A stretch of 42,520 bases of DNA from an uncultured Lachnospiraceae bacterium (GTDB lineage: Bacteria; Bacillota; Clostridia; Lachnospirales; Lachnospiraceae). Position numbers and translations under genes: made by a program. The notes below the pieces were generated by a model that was not told where the DNA came from, made no database searches, and saw only the letters and a list, made by a program, of their open reading frames with translations. Location: NCBI GenBank assembly GCA_910579685.1, contig CAJTVN010000037.1:1-42520 (forward strand), given 5' to 3'. The number at the start of each line of letters is the position of its first letter. The first letter of the stretch is position 1. Shown here piece after piece: positions 21,790-29,815 of the stretch.

Positions 21790-24072
21790 ATGCCGGAGAA
21801 ACTACCGGAAATTGTGCGAAATCAGCCGGAGGATAAACCTTATTTAGTGACGGGCCGCCGGATTTATGTAATCGGAGCGCAGGACGGAGGCTTTCCTCAA
21901 AGGGGCGAGCATATGCCTCATGAGATGTGGGGCATCTGGCTTCCGCCCATCAAGCTGTTTAATGGCTTCTGGCTTTGGCTTGAGGATGACTGGATTGGAA
22001 AGGCGGATCGCTTTGTGATGGAGCCCTTTGGGTGCCGGTTTGTCTATGAGAGAAAGGAGATAGAGCTGGAACGCTTCCAGTGGGCGGCCCACACAAGGGG
22101 AGCAATGGCGTTGGAGCTTACGGTGCGCAATCTGACGCAGGCTCCGGTTCAAAAGAGTCTTGCCCTGGTGATCGAGTCGAATCTGATGCCTGTGTGGCTC
22201 TCGGAGCGGATGGGAAGAAAGGACGGAAAGGATTCGGTCAGCTGTGATCTGGAAAAAGGGCTTGCCGCCTGGAAGGATCAGGAAAATCCCTGGTCTGCGG
22301 TCATGATCTGCGACCAGCCTCTGGACGCTTTCGAGTTGTTGGAGGAGAGCCGCGCAGGCAGCGGACAAAGGCCGTGCGGCTCGGCAGGCAAAGCCTGTGA
22401 TAGGCAGGGGTATAAGAATGAAAATACCAGCTGCTGCAAGGTTTCCTTTTCTGCCCGGCTGGCAGCAGGAGAGAGTAAAAGGTTCTCCTTTTTCTTTGGA
22501 GGCTCTGAGAGTTCTGAGGAAGAGGCCGAGGAACAGGCAAGGACGCTGAGGGAAAACAGGGAAGAGCTTTTGGAGGAGAAGAAGGAAAGATACAGGAAGC
22601 TTGGCGGGAGAGCGTCTTTGTCCTTTGCCGGGGAGCCTGTCCTTGAACAGATGTACCGCTGGAACCAGTTTATCAATGACTGGATCCAGTGCGAGATACC
22701 CGGTGTGGGAGAGGGAGTTGTGGCCGGCTATGCGGAGTTTCCCTGGTGGTTTGGAAACGACACGAATTATATTCTGCCCGCCCTTCTTATGCAGGGAGAG
22801 GTGGCAATCTGTAAGGAGACGCTGCGGCTTTTGCGGAGAGCTTCCCTTAAGGTGAACGGAAACGGGAGAGTCATCCATGAAATGTCGAACAACGGCGTGG
22901 TATTTTACGAAGGCATGACCACGGAGACACCGCAGTTTGCGGATTGTGTCTGGCAGATTTACTGCTTCGAGGGAGATGAGAGCTTTCTGGAGGAGATGTA
23001 TGATTTCTGCAGGGAAGGGATGCGGTGGATCGAGTCGGTCAGCGAGGAGGGACTGCCAAGAGGCTACGGAATCAGCGAGGTTGCGGGCCTTGACTGTATG
23101 TGCTGTGATGTGGCGATTCTTGCGGTGAGAGGCTATGAGGTTATGAGTAAGATGGCAAAGGCCCTGGGAAGGGAAGGGGACGCCTCTTGTTTTGAAGAGA
23201 AGTTTTGCGCTACATGGGAAATTTTTCACAGAGAGTTTTTTATTCCTGAGACGGGCTTTTACGGAGATATGGTGGCTGGAAGGGAGGAGATCATAAAGAG
23301 GGCGGAATCGTGGAAGCACTCTCTGAAAAGCTTTCCCATCACACCCGAGGATGAAATTGCGGGGGAGGCCAGCTGTAAGCAGGATAAATCGCCGAGGGAG
23401 AGCAAGGAGAAGGAGCGGCTTTGCAGGAGGATGGAAAATGTTATAAGGCTGGCAAAAGAGACGGAGCCAAAAAGCCGCAGGGCGTACCAGCTCTTTGGGC
23501 TTGGACACTCCACCATAGCGGTGGAATTCGGCTATGTCACGGGAAAGCAGGCAAGAGAGCTTCTGGCAGCCCAGGAACAGTGGAGGGAAAAGGAATGCTT
23601 TCAGATAGACGGGATCATGCCTCTGGCCCTTGGGAGGCGGATGCAGGCTTACGGTTACAGCAGGGAGCCGGAAAAGATTTTGCAGGTGCTGCGGCAGACG
23701 GGAGAGGGCTTTGGGGCCGTGATGCCGGGAGCCACCAGTGAAATTTATCCGGACAGAGGCTGCTTTGTCCAGGGCTGGAACAGTTTTGCCACCATGTGGC
23801 CGTATTTCAGTGTTATTTTCGGAGTGCGTCCCCGGGCGGGACAAAAGGAGCTGATCCTGCAGCCCTGTATCTGTCCGGATATGGGGAAGATTTCCCTGAC
23901 CGGAGTGATGATCGCGGGCCGGCCCTTCTCGTTCTTCCTTGACTTTGAGGAAGGGAGGGGGAGGATCCGGGTTGAGATTCCTTCTGCACAGTGGAGAGTA
24001 AACCTCGTGTGGGAGGAGGAACAGGACGGGAAACCGGAGCTTGTGGTGGAGGTGTGTGACGCTAAAGCGTAA
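21790..24072 (+). CDS. Six-hairpin glycosidase, amylo-alpha-1,6-glucosidase-like (copy 2)
   Basis: This 760-residue paralogue of the gene at 15228 keeps the block order: GAQDGGFPQRG, IWLPPIKLFNGFWLW, AEFPWWFGNDTNYILPALLM, NGNGRVIHEMSNNG, GYGISEVAGLDCMCCDVA, and TSEIYPDRGCFVQGWNSFA. No signal peptide is seen. I chose ATG 21790 because AGGAGG (21776-21781) is 8 nt upstream; ATG 21784 would leave only 2 nt. It starts 19 bp after the phosphorylase and must be co-transcribed. A Gly/Cys/Lys-rich stretch at about residues 185-214 is absent from copy 1 and looks like an insertion. It probably acts on the same oligosaccharide class with a different linkage or chain length. Confidence 0.8.
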   Translation: MPEKLPEIVRNQPEDKPYLVTGRRIYVIGAQDGGFPQRGEHMPHEMWGIWLPPIKLFNGFWLWLEDDWIGKADRFVMEPFGCRFVYERKEIELERFQWAAHTRGAMALELTVRNLTQAPVQKSLALVIESNLMPVWLSERMGRKDGKDSVSCDLEKGLAAWKDQENPWSAVMICDQPLDAFELLEESRAGSGQRPCGSAGKACDRQGYKNENTSCCKVSFSARLAAGESKRFSFFFGGSESSEEEAEEQARTLRENREELLEEKKERYRKLGGRASLSFAGEPVLEQMYRWNQFINDWIQCEIPGVGEGVVAGYAEFPWWFGNDTNYILPALLMQGEVAICKETLRLLRRASLKVNGNGRVIHEMSNNGVVFYEGMTTETPQFADCVWQIYCFEGDESFLEEMYDFCREGMRWIESVSEEGLPRGYGISEVAGLDCMCCDVAILAVRGYEVMSKMAKALGREGDASCFEEKFCATWEIFHREFFIPETGFYGDMVAGREEIIKRAESWKHSLKSFPITPEDEIAGEASCKQDKSPRESKEKERLCRRMENVIRLAKETEPKSRRAYQLFGLGHSTIAVEFGYVTGKQARELLAAQEQWREKECFQIDGIMPLALGRRMQAYGYSREPEKILQVLRQTGEGFGAVMPGATSEIYPDRGCFVQGWNSFATMWPYFSVIFGVRPRAGQKELILQPCICPDMGKISLTGVMIAGRPFSFFLDFEEGRGRIRVEIPSAQWRVNLVWEEEQDGKPELVVEVCDAKA

Positions 24073-24284
24073 ACATGGTTTTGCAGAGGCGGATCATTTC
24101 GCAGGTGAGGCTGTGGATGATTAGCCGTCTGAGAAAAGTCAAGAACGGAATGGTATAACAAAAGACGGAGAAAATGCCGATATAATTATATTATAGGAAG
24201 CGGCAGTGTTGACGTGCCGTTCCCTATTGAACAAAGAGGTGTCACAGAAGGATCTGTGTATGACGGGAAACAGGGAGGTTGCCT
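24073..24284 (+). other. Spacer with stem-loop before the 288-residue gene
   Basis: No gene is supported here. A stem-loop at 24196-24223 pairs ggaa/ttcc and cggca/tgccg around one bulged G, with a 9-nt loop. TATAAT occurs at 24181-24186 just upstream but has no good -35 partner. It probably holds the promoter for the next two genes. Confidence 0.3.
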
Positions 24285-25151
24285 ATGTTACCAATTATGT
24301 CGGGAACAATTTACAGTATGGGGAAAAGGGCTGAGCTTGAGAGCAAGTGGCAGCAGAAAAAGGAGAGCGGGAAGATTTTTCAGAAGGAGATGACGGCCGA
24401 TGAGCGGATGATGGCCCGGTATCAGGAGGATCTGGAAAATATGCGTAAGAACGATACCATGAATTCCATCAGCAATAAGCTGAGGAGCGGTCAGGAGCTT
24501 ACGCCTGACGAGGTGCAGTACCTTCAGAGAAACAATCCCGCCCTGTATCAGGAGTACCAGGAGATTAAGAGCGAGAAGGAAGCTTATGAGAGAGGGCTTA
24601 AAAACTGTAAGACCAAGGAAGATGTGGAGCGGTTTAAAATCAATAAGATGAACGGGTATCTGGCGCAGGCCAAGTCGGTCATGAATAATCCCAATATTCC
24701 AAAGGGGCAGAAGAAGGCTTTGATGGAGAAAATTCTGGGTAAGACCATGGGGATCGAGAAGGTACACATGAAGTTTGTATCTTCCGGCAGATATGCCTCT
24801 CTTCCCACGGACGAGGAGCTTACCGAGGAAAAGAAGAGGAAGAATGCGCAGGCAGGGGAGAGCGCAGAGGCGGTCAGCGACAGCATCGGGGAAGATGCTG
24901 AAATTGCCGGGGATGCTGAGAATGAGGGGGGGACGGATCGGGAGCAGGAGGCTGTGGATAAGGAAGAAGAGGCTGCTGAGAAAGTGATTATTAAAGATGA
25001 GAGCCTGCCGCAGCTTAGGGAGAGTGCGGATGCTCTGGCGGATTCGGTAAAGGCGCAGGTCTCGGATTATCTGGTGCGGGAGAGGGATCCCGGCTACGGG
25101 TTGGAGTTTTTTGGTTATGACCAGAAGGGGAAGGCGGTTACGAAAAAATAA
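24285..25151 (+). CDS. Uncharacterised highly charged coiled-coil-like protein
   Basis: I do not recognise a named family. The 288-residue protein has a short hydrophobic N-terminus (MLPIMSGTIYSMG), then a long, charged, probably helical region (residues 15-160, rich in Lys/Glu/Gln). An acidic low-complexity segment of about residues 190-235 (Glu/Ala/Gly) follows, and then a short conserved-looking C-terminus (AQVSDYLVRERDPGYGLEFFGYDQ). There is no secretion signal and no membrane helix. GGGAGG at 24273-24278 is 6 nt from ATG 24285 and directly abuts in-frame TTG 24279, so the ATG is preferred. It ends 3 bp before the MATE gene, implying co-transcription. Confidence 0.8.
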   Translation: MLPIMSGTIYSMGKRAELESKWQQKKESGKIFQKEMTADERMMARYQEDLENMRKNDTMNSISNKLRSGQELTPDEVQYLQRNNPALYQEYQEIKSEKEAYERGLKNCKTKEDVERFKINKMNGYLAQAKSVMNNPNIPKGQKKALMEKILGKTMGIEKVHMKFVSSGRYASLPTDEELTEEKKRKNAQAGESAEAVSDSIGEDAEIAGDAENEGGTDREQEAVDKEEEAAEKVIIKDESLPQLRESADALADSVKAQVSDYLVRERDPGYGLEFFGYDQKGKAVTKK

Positions 25152-25154
25152 ACC

Positions 25155-26504
25155 ATGAAAACAAAAGCACAAAAGAACAACATTACAGAGGGGGTAATCT
25201 GGAAGCAGCTGCTTTTCTTTTTCTTCCCTCTTTTGTTTGGAACATTTTTTCAGCAGTTATATAACACGGTGGATGCCGTGGTGGTAGGCCAGTTTGTGGG
25301 AAAGGAAGCGCTTGCCGAGGTGGGAGGGGCGTCCGCCATGGTTATCAATATCTTTGTGGGATTTTTTGTGGGAGTGTCCACGGGGGCAACGGTAACGATC
25401 TCCCAGTTTTTCGGAGGCGGCCGGATGTGCGAGGTGCGGGATGCGGTGCATACGGCAATGGCGCTTTCCATAACCGCAGGGATGGCAATCATGATAATCG
25501 GGCTGGTCGGGGCGCCCGCAGTTCTCTCCATGATGAATACGCCTGCGGAGACCATGGAGGGATCCGTGCTCTATCTGCGTATTTATTTTTGCGGCATGGT
25601 GGCGAACCTGATCTACAATGTGGGGGCGGGAATTCTGCGGGCCATAGGTGATTCCAGAAAGCCGCTCTATTTTCTCATCGCAAGCTGCCTGGTGAACGTG
25701 GCGCTGGATCTTCTTCTGGTTGTGGCGGCGGATATGGGAGTGGCAGGCGTTGCGCTGGCCACGATTCTGTCACAGCTGTTCAGTGCGGTGCTTGTTCTGG
25801 CGGCGCTTATGAAGTTTCCGGAGGAATACTGCCTGAATGTGAGAGAGATCCGTTTTCACGGCTGGGTATTTCGCAGAATCGTGGCAATCGGTATACCGGC
25901 CGGCTTTCAGTCGCTTATGTACTCTTTGTCCAACGCTCTGATCCAGACCAATGTGAACAGCTTCGGGACAAGCACGGTGGCGGCTTGGACGGCTTACAGC
26001 AAGATCGACGCCCTGTTCTGGATGATGGTGAGCTCCTTTGGGATTGCGATCACAACCTTTGTGGGTCAGAATTACGGGGCCGGACTGTATATGAGGGTGC
26101 GAAAGGGAGTTCGGCAGTGTCTGCTGCTCACGGCGGCCTTTACGCTTTTTATCAATCTCATTATCATACCCTTTGGGGAGATTCTGTTCCGGCTTTTTAC
26201 CAGGGACGGGGAGGTTGTTTCTATCGGAATTATGATGATGCGGTTTCTGGTGCCCACCTTCATGACCTATATCTGCATTGAGATTTTTTCGGGAGCGCTT
26301 CGGGGAATGGGGGATACGCTGGTACCTACTCTGATTACAGGGGGCGGGATCTGCGGTCTTCGGGTCTTGTGGCTTCTTGTGGCGGTTCCCAGATGGAATC
26401 ACATGAAGACGGTGATGCTCAGCTACCCGATTACCTGGGTGATTACCTCGGTGCTGTTTGTGGTTTATTACTCGTGGTACATGAAGAGGCATAAAATCGG
26501 CTGA
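25155..26504 (+). CDS. MATE-family multidrug efflux transporter
   Basis: This 449-residue polytopic protein has about 12 hydrophobic segments in two repeats. Family marks are LLFGTFFQQLYNTVDAVVVGQFVGKEALA in the first helix pair, GILRAIGDSRKPLYF, and the second-half equivalents AWTAYSKIDALFWMM and GALRGMGDTLVPTLI. MATE proteins export cationic drugs or metabolites driven by Na+ or H+. Here the substrate is unknown. It is coupled to the uncharacterised 288-residue gene 3 bp upstream. Confidence 0.93.
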   Translation: MKTKAQKNNITEGVIWKQLLFFFFPLLFGTFFQQLYNTVDAVVVGQFVGKEALAEVGGASAMVINIFVGFFVGVSTGATVTISQFFGGGRMCEVRDAVHTAMALSITAGMAIMIIGLVGAPAVLSMMNTPAETMEGSVLYLRIYFCGMVANLIYNVGAGILRAIGDSRKPLYFLIASCLVNVALDLLLVVAADMGVAGVALATILSQLFSAVLVLAALMKFPEEYCLNVREIRFHGWVFRRIVAIGIPAGFQSLMYSLSNALIQTNVNSFGTSTVAAWTAYSKIDALFWMMVSSFGIAITTFVGQNYGAGLYMRVRKGVRQCLLLTAAFTLFINLIIIPFGEILFRLFTRDGEVVSIGIMMMRFLVPTFMTYICIEIFSGALRGMGDTLVPTLITGGGICGLRVLWLLVAVPRWNHMKTVMLSYPITWVITSVLFVVYYSWYMKRHKIG

Positions 26505-26531
26505 TCTTGTAAGGTTAAATTCAGAAACTGG

Positions 26532-26559
26532 TTGCATTCTATCGTCCTTATGTTAAAAT
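26532..26559 (+). promoter_or_regulatory. Probable promoter of the ECF transporter operon
   Basis: TTGCAT (26532-26537), a 16-bp spacer and TAAAAT (26554-26559) lie 45 bp before the start codon. The 10-mer aggttaaatt occurs on both sides (26512-26521 and 26573-26582), 61 bp apart, and could be a regulator site. The leader is too short for a known vitamin riboswitch. Confidence 0.5.
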
Positions 26560-26603
26560 TAAGATTGTCATGAGGTTAAATTTCTTTAAACGGAGGATGA
26601 GAA

Positions 26604-27161
26604 ATGGAGAACAAGAGTAAGTTTACTATCAAGAGTATCGTGGCGATTGGTATCGGTGCGGCGCTGTTTTTTGTGCTGGGACGTTTTGTGTCCATCCCAA
26701 CGCCCATACCGAATACCACGGCAAACATTCAGTACGGCGTACTGTCCGTGTTCGGCATTATCTTTGGGCCGGCGGTGAGTATGATCGCAGGCTTTATCGG
26801 ACATACCCTGGCTGATCTGTCCTGGGGAAGCCCCTGGTGGAGCTGGATCATTGCGTCAGGCGTTTTCGGTCTGATCGTGGGCCTTGCAAAGAAAGCCATT
26901 AATATCGAGAGCGGTAAGTTTGGCCTGAGAGAGATCATTATCTTTAACGTGGTTCAGGTCGTGGCTCACGGCGTGTGCTGGGTGGGTGTGGCAACCGTGC
27001 TGGACGTTTTAATCTACAGCGAGCCCATTGAAAAGCTGGTAGCCCAGAGCCTTGGCGCATGGGGGATGAATGCGGTGACCACCGCTATCGTGGGAACCTT
27101 ATTGCTGTTTGCGTATTCCAAGACTGTGACAAAGGCGGGAAGCCTTCAGAAGGAAGATTAA
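26604..27161 (+). CDS. ECF transporter S component, UPF0397 family
   Basis: This 185-residue membrane protein has about five hydrophobic helices. The start (FTIKSIVAIGIGAALFFVLG), the IPTPIPNTTANIQYGVL loop and FGPAVSMIAGFIGHTLADL are characteristic of UPF0397, the substrate-binding subunit of a group I energy-coupling-factor importer. CGGAGG precedes ATG 26604. Its dedicated ATPase and EcfT genes follow directly. The ligand is not settled for this family; related proteins are often labelled riboflavin or thiamine-precursor transporters without direct proof. Confidence 0.88.
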   Translation: MENKSKFTIKSIVAIGIGAALFFVLGRFVSIPTPIPNTTANIQYGVLSVFGIIFGPAVSMIAGFIGHTLADLSWGSPWWSWIIASGVFGLIVGLAKKAINIESGKFGLREIIIFNVVQVVAHGVCWVGVATVLDVLIYSEPIEKLVAQSLGAWGMNAVTTAIVGTLLLFAYSKTVTKAGSLQKED

Positions 27162-27165
27162 TCAG

Positions 27166-28869
27166 ATGCGGGAGCCTATTATTTCTTTTAAAGATTATAC
27201 CTATCATTATCGTTCGCAGGCGGAGCCGACGATACATAATATTAATCTTGAGATTCATAAAGGGGAACGGATTATTATCGTGGGTCCTTCAGGGTGCGGC
27301 AAAAGCACCCTGGCCCACTGCCTTAATGGTCTGAACCCCTTTAGTTATCCCGGGGAAAGCACGGGAAGCCTTACGATCTGCGGGATCGAGGCGGCAAAGT
27401 CCAGTATTTTTGAGCTGAGCCAGTGCGTTGGCACGGTGCTTCAGGATACGGACGGACAGTTTATCGGAATGACAGTGCTTGAGGATATTGCCTTTTCCAT
27501 GGAAAACAGCTGTGTTCCACAGGAGGAGATGATCCGGCGTACCAGGCAGGAGGCCGGGAGGGTGTCTCTGATGGAAAAGCTGGATGCGGCGCCCCATGAG
27601 CTTTCCGGGGGACAGAAGCAGCGCGTTTCCATGGCGGGGGTCATGATCAACCGGGTGCCGGTTCTTTTGTTTGACGAGCCTTTGGCGAATCTGGATCCGG
27701 CGGCAGGGCGCGACGCCATTGAGTTGATCGGCCATCTGCAGAAGGACGACGAAAAGACAGTGGTGATTATTGAGCACCGTCTCGAGGACGCCATGCATAT
27801 GGGGGCGGACCGGATTATCCTCATGGAAAACGGGCGGATTATCAGCGATTCGTCTCCGGAAGAGCTTTTTTTATCGGACAAGCTCAAAAAGGCGGGGATC
27901 CGGGAACCGCTGTATCTGACAGCTCTTAAATATGCGGGAGTCGCGCTGATCCGGGATATGCATGTGGAGCGCATGCAGACATTGCGGCTGGATGAGCCTC
28001 ATAAGGAAAAGGTCAGGAAGTGGTTTGCCGAGAGAACGCACAAGGAACCTGCCAAAGAGAGGCCAGAGGTGCTTCGGGCGCAGAAAATCCACTTCGGTTA
28101 TCTCCCCGGGAAGGAAAACCTTACCGACATCAGTTTTTCTATCCGGGAGGGGGAGATGGTCAGCATTGTGGGTAAGAACGGCGCCGGGAAGAGCACCATG
28201 GCAAAGCTCCTTTGCGGCTTTGAAAAGCCGGATCAGGGAACACTCTATTATCGGGGAAAGGACATGTCCGGGGATACCATCAAGGAGAGGGCTTCCCATA
28301 TCGGTTACGTGATGCAGAATCCCAATCAGATGATCAGCAAGCCCATGATCTTTGAGGAGGTCGCATTAAGTCTCGTGATGCAGAAGCTCCCGGAGGAGGA
28401 GATCCGGCAGAGAGTCTATGAGACGCTCAAAATATGCGGTCTCTATGAGTTTCGGAACTGGCCGGTAAACGCACTCAGCTATGGGCAGAAAAAGCGCGTG
28501 ACCATCGCAAGCATCCTGGTGGTGAGCCCGCAGATTCTCATATTGGACGAGCCCACGGCGGGACAGGATTTCCGGCATTATACGGAGATTATGGAATTTC
28601 TCCGGGAATTGAACGAAAAAGGAATCACGGTGCTGATGATCACCCACGACATGCATCTGATGCTGGAATATACCAGCCGCAGCCTTGTGTTTGCTGACGG
28701 GAGAAAGATTGCGGACACCACGCCGGAGGCGCTTTTTTCCGATCCGCAGCTGCTTGAGCGGGCGAGCCTTAAAGAAACGTCGCTGGTGGAAATCGCCGAA
28801 GCCTGCGGGCTTGCCCCTGAGAGCTATATCAGGGCCTTTATCGAATACGACAGGGAGGTAAGAGCATGA
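27166..28869 (+). CDS. ECF transporter double ATPase (fused EcfA-EcfA')
   Basis: Two complete ABC ATPase domains lie in one 567-residue chain. Domain 1 has GPSGCGKST, LSGGQKQRVSMA and VLLFDEPLANLD. Domain 2 has GKNGAGKST, LSYGQKKRVTIA and ILILDEPTAGQD. In many Firmicutes EcfA1 and EcfA2 are separate; the fused form is normal for dedicated UPF0397/YkoD-type systems. It powers uptake by the adjacent S and T subunits. It starts 4 bp after the S component and overlaps EcfT by 4 bp (ATGA). Confidence 0.93.
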   Translation: MREPIISFKDYTYHYRSQAEPTIHNINLEIHKGERIIIVGPSGCGKSTLAHCLNGLNPFSYPGESTGSLTICGIEAAKSSIFELSQCVGTVLQDTDGQFIGMTVLEDIAFSMENSCVPQEEMIRRTRQEAGRVSLMEKLDAAPHELSGGQKQRVSMAGVMINRVPVLLFDEPLANLDPAAGRDAIELIGHLQKDDEKTVVIIEHRLEDAMHMGADRIILMENGRIISDSSPEELFLSDKLKKAGIREPLYLTALKYAGVALIRDMHVERMQTLRLDEPHKEKVRKWFAERTHKEPAKERPEVLRAQKIHFGYLPGKENLTDISFSIREGEMVSIVGKNGAGKSTMAKLLCGFEKPDQGTLYYRGKDMSGDTIKERASHIGYVMQNPNQMISKPMIFEEVALSLVMQKLPEEEIRQRVYETLKICGLYEFRNWPVNALSYGQKKRVTIASILVVSPQILILDEPTAGQDFRHYTEIMEFLRELNEKGITVLMITHDMHLMLEYTSRSLVFADGRKIADTTPEALFSDPQLLERASLKETSLVEIAEACGLAPESYIRAFIEYDREVRA

Positions 28870-29693
28870 GCGCATCACTCTCCTATATCAAAAAGGATTC
28901 CCCCATACACCGGCTGTCCGGGAGTACCAAGTTTATTTTTTTCCTGATCTGGAGCATTGCGGCAATGACCACCTATGACACAAGGGTGCTGGTGACCATG
29001 TTTGTGCTAGGAGTGGTATTTTTCGTATCATCAGGGCTGAAGTGGAAGGATATCCGGTTTGCGTTTTTGTTTATGATGTGGCTGATCATTATTAATCTGA
29101 TCGCACTGTTTGCCTTTGCGCCGGAGCAGGGCGTGGAGATCTACGGGACCAGACATGAGATCGTGCATCTGTTCTGGAGGTATTCCGTTCTCTGGGAGGA
29201 GCTGTTTTACCTGTTCAATTTCATGATGAAGTATCTGGCGGTGATTCCCGTGGCGCTCCTGTTCATTCTCGCCACCAATCCCAGCGAATTTGCGGCAAGC
29301 TTAAGCAGGATCGGGGTAAGCTACCGGGTGGGATATTCCGTGGCTATCGCGCTGCGTTACATCCCTGATATTCAGAGGGATTTTCATGATATTTCCCAGG
29401 CCCAGCAGGCCAGGGGGATTGACTTGAGCAGGAAGGACAAATTTACGGACCGTCTGAAAAATTCGGCGGCGATCCTGTTTCCGTTGGTGCTCTCAAGCCT
29501 GCAGAGGATTGAGGTGATCTCCAACGCCATGGAACTGCGGGGATTTGGCAAAAATAAAAAAAGGACGTGGATTGTGGAACGCCCTTTCCGGAGGGCGGAT
29601 TTTGCGGCCATCCTGGTGGCAGTGATCATGCTGGCGGTATCCATAGGCTTTATGGTGCATAACGGCGGCAGATATTTTAATCCATTTGTCTAA
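28866..29693 (+). CDS. ecfT: ECF transporter T component
   Basis: EcfT is the membrane scaffold that couples ATPases to the S component. This 275-residue protein has hydrophobic helices at about 20-75, 115-140 and 245-265, and two cytoplasmic coupling helices with Arg-Gly motifs: AQQARGIDLSRKDKF and NAMELRGFGKNKKR. RIGVSYRVGYSVAIALRYIPDI is also typical. It is translationally coupled to the ATPase gene. No terminator is evident in the 122-bp AT-rich spacer that follows. Confidence 0.92.
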   Translation: MSASLSYIKKDSPIHRLSGSTKFIFFLIWSIAAMTTYDTRVLVTMFVLGVVFFVSSGLKWKDIRFAFLFMMWLIIINLIALFAFAPEQGVEIYGTRHEIVHLFWRYSVLWEELFYLFNFMMKYLAVIPVALLFILATNPSEFAASLSRIGVSYRVGYSVAIALRYIPDIQRDFHDISQAQQARGIDLSRKDKFTDRLKNSAAILFPLVLSSLQRIEVISNAMELRGFGKNKKRTWIVERPFRRADFAAILVAVIMLAVSIGFMVHNGGRYFNPFV

Positions 29694-29815
29694 AGAATCC
29701 CTTAATTTATTGCAAATTTCATTTGATTCATTACAACTAAAATACTTCTTTCCAAAAAACTGCCGATATATATTTGTAAGAGATTGAGCGGTTAGATTTG
29801 GAGGGGGGCTTTTGG

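Noticed and set aside
21844..23844. 666-codon open frame on the minus strand
   Set aside because: It lies wholly opposite glycosidase copy 2, its protein shows no recognisable motif, and GC-biased codon use of the real gene explains the lack of stops.
26505..26603. Possible vitamin riboswitch before the ECF operon
   Set aside because: The leader after the promoter is under 45 nt and shows no thiamine, riboflavin or cobalamin element.
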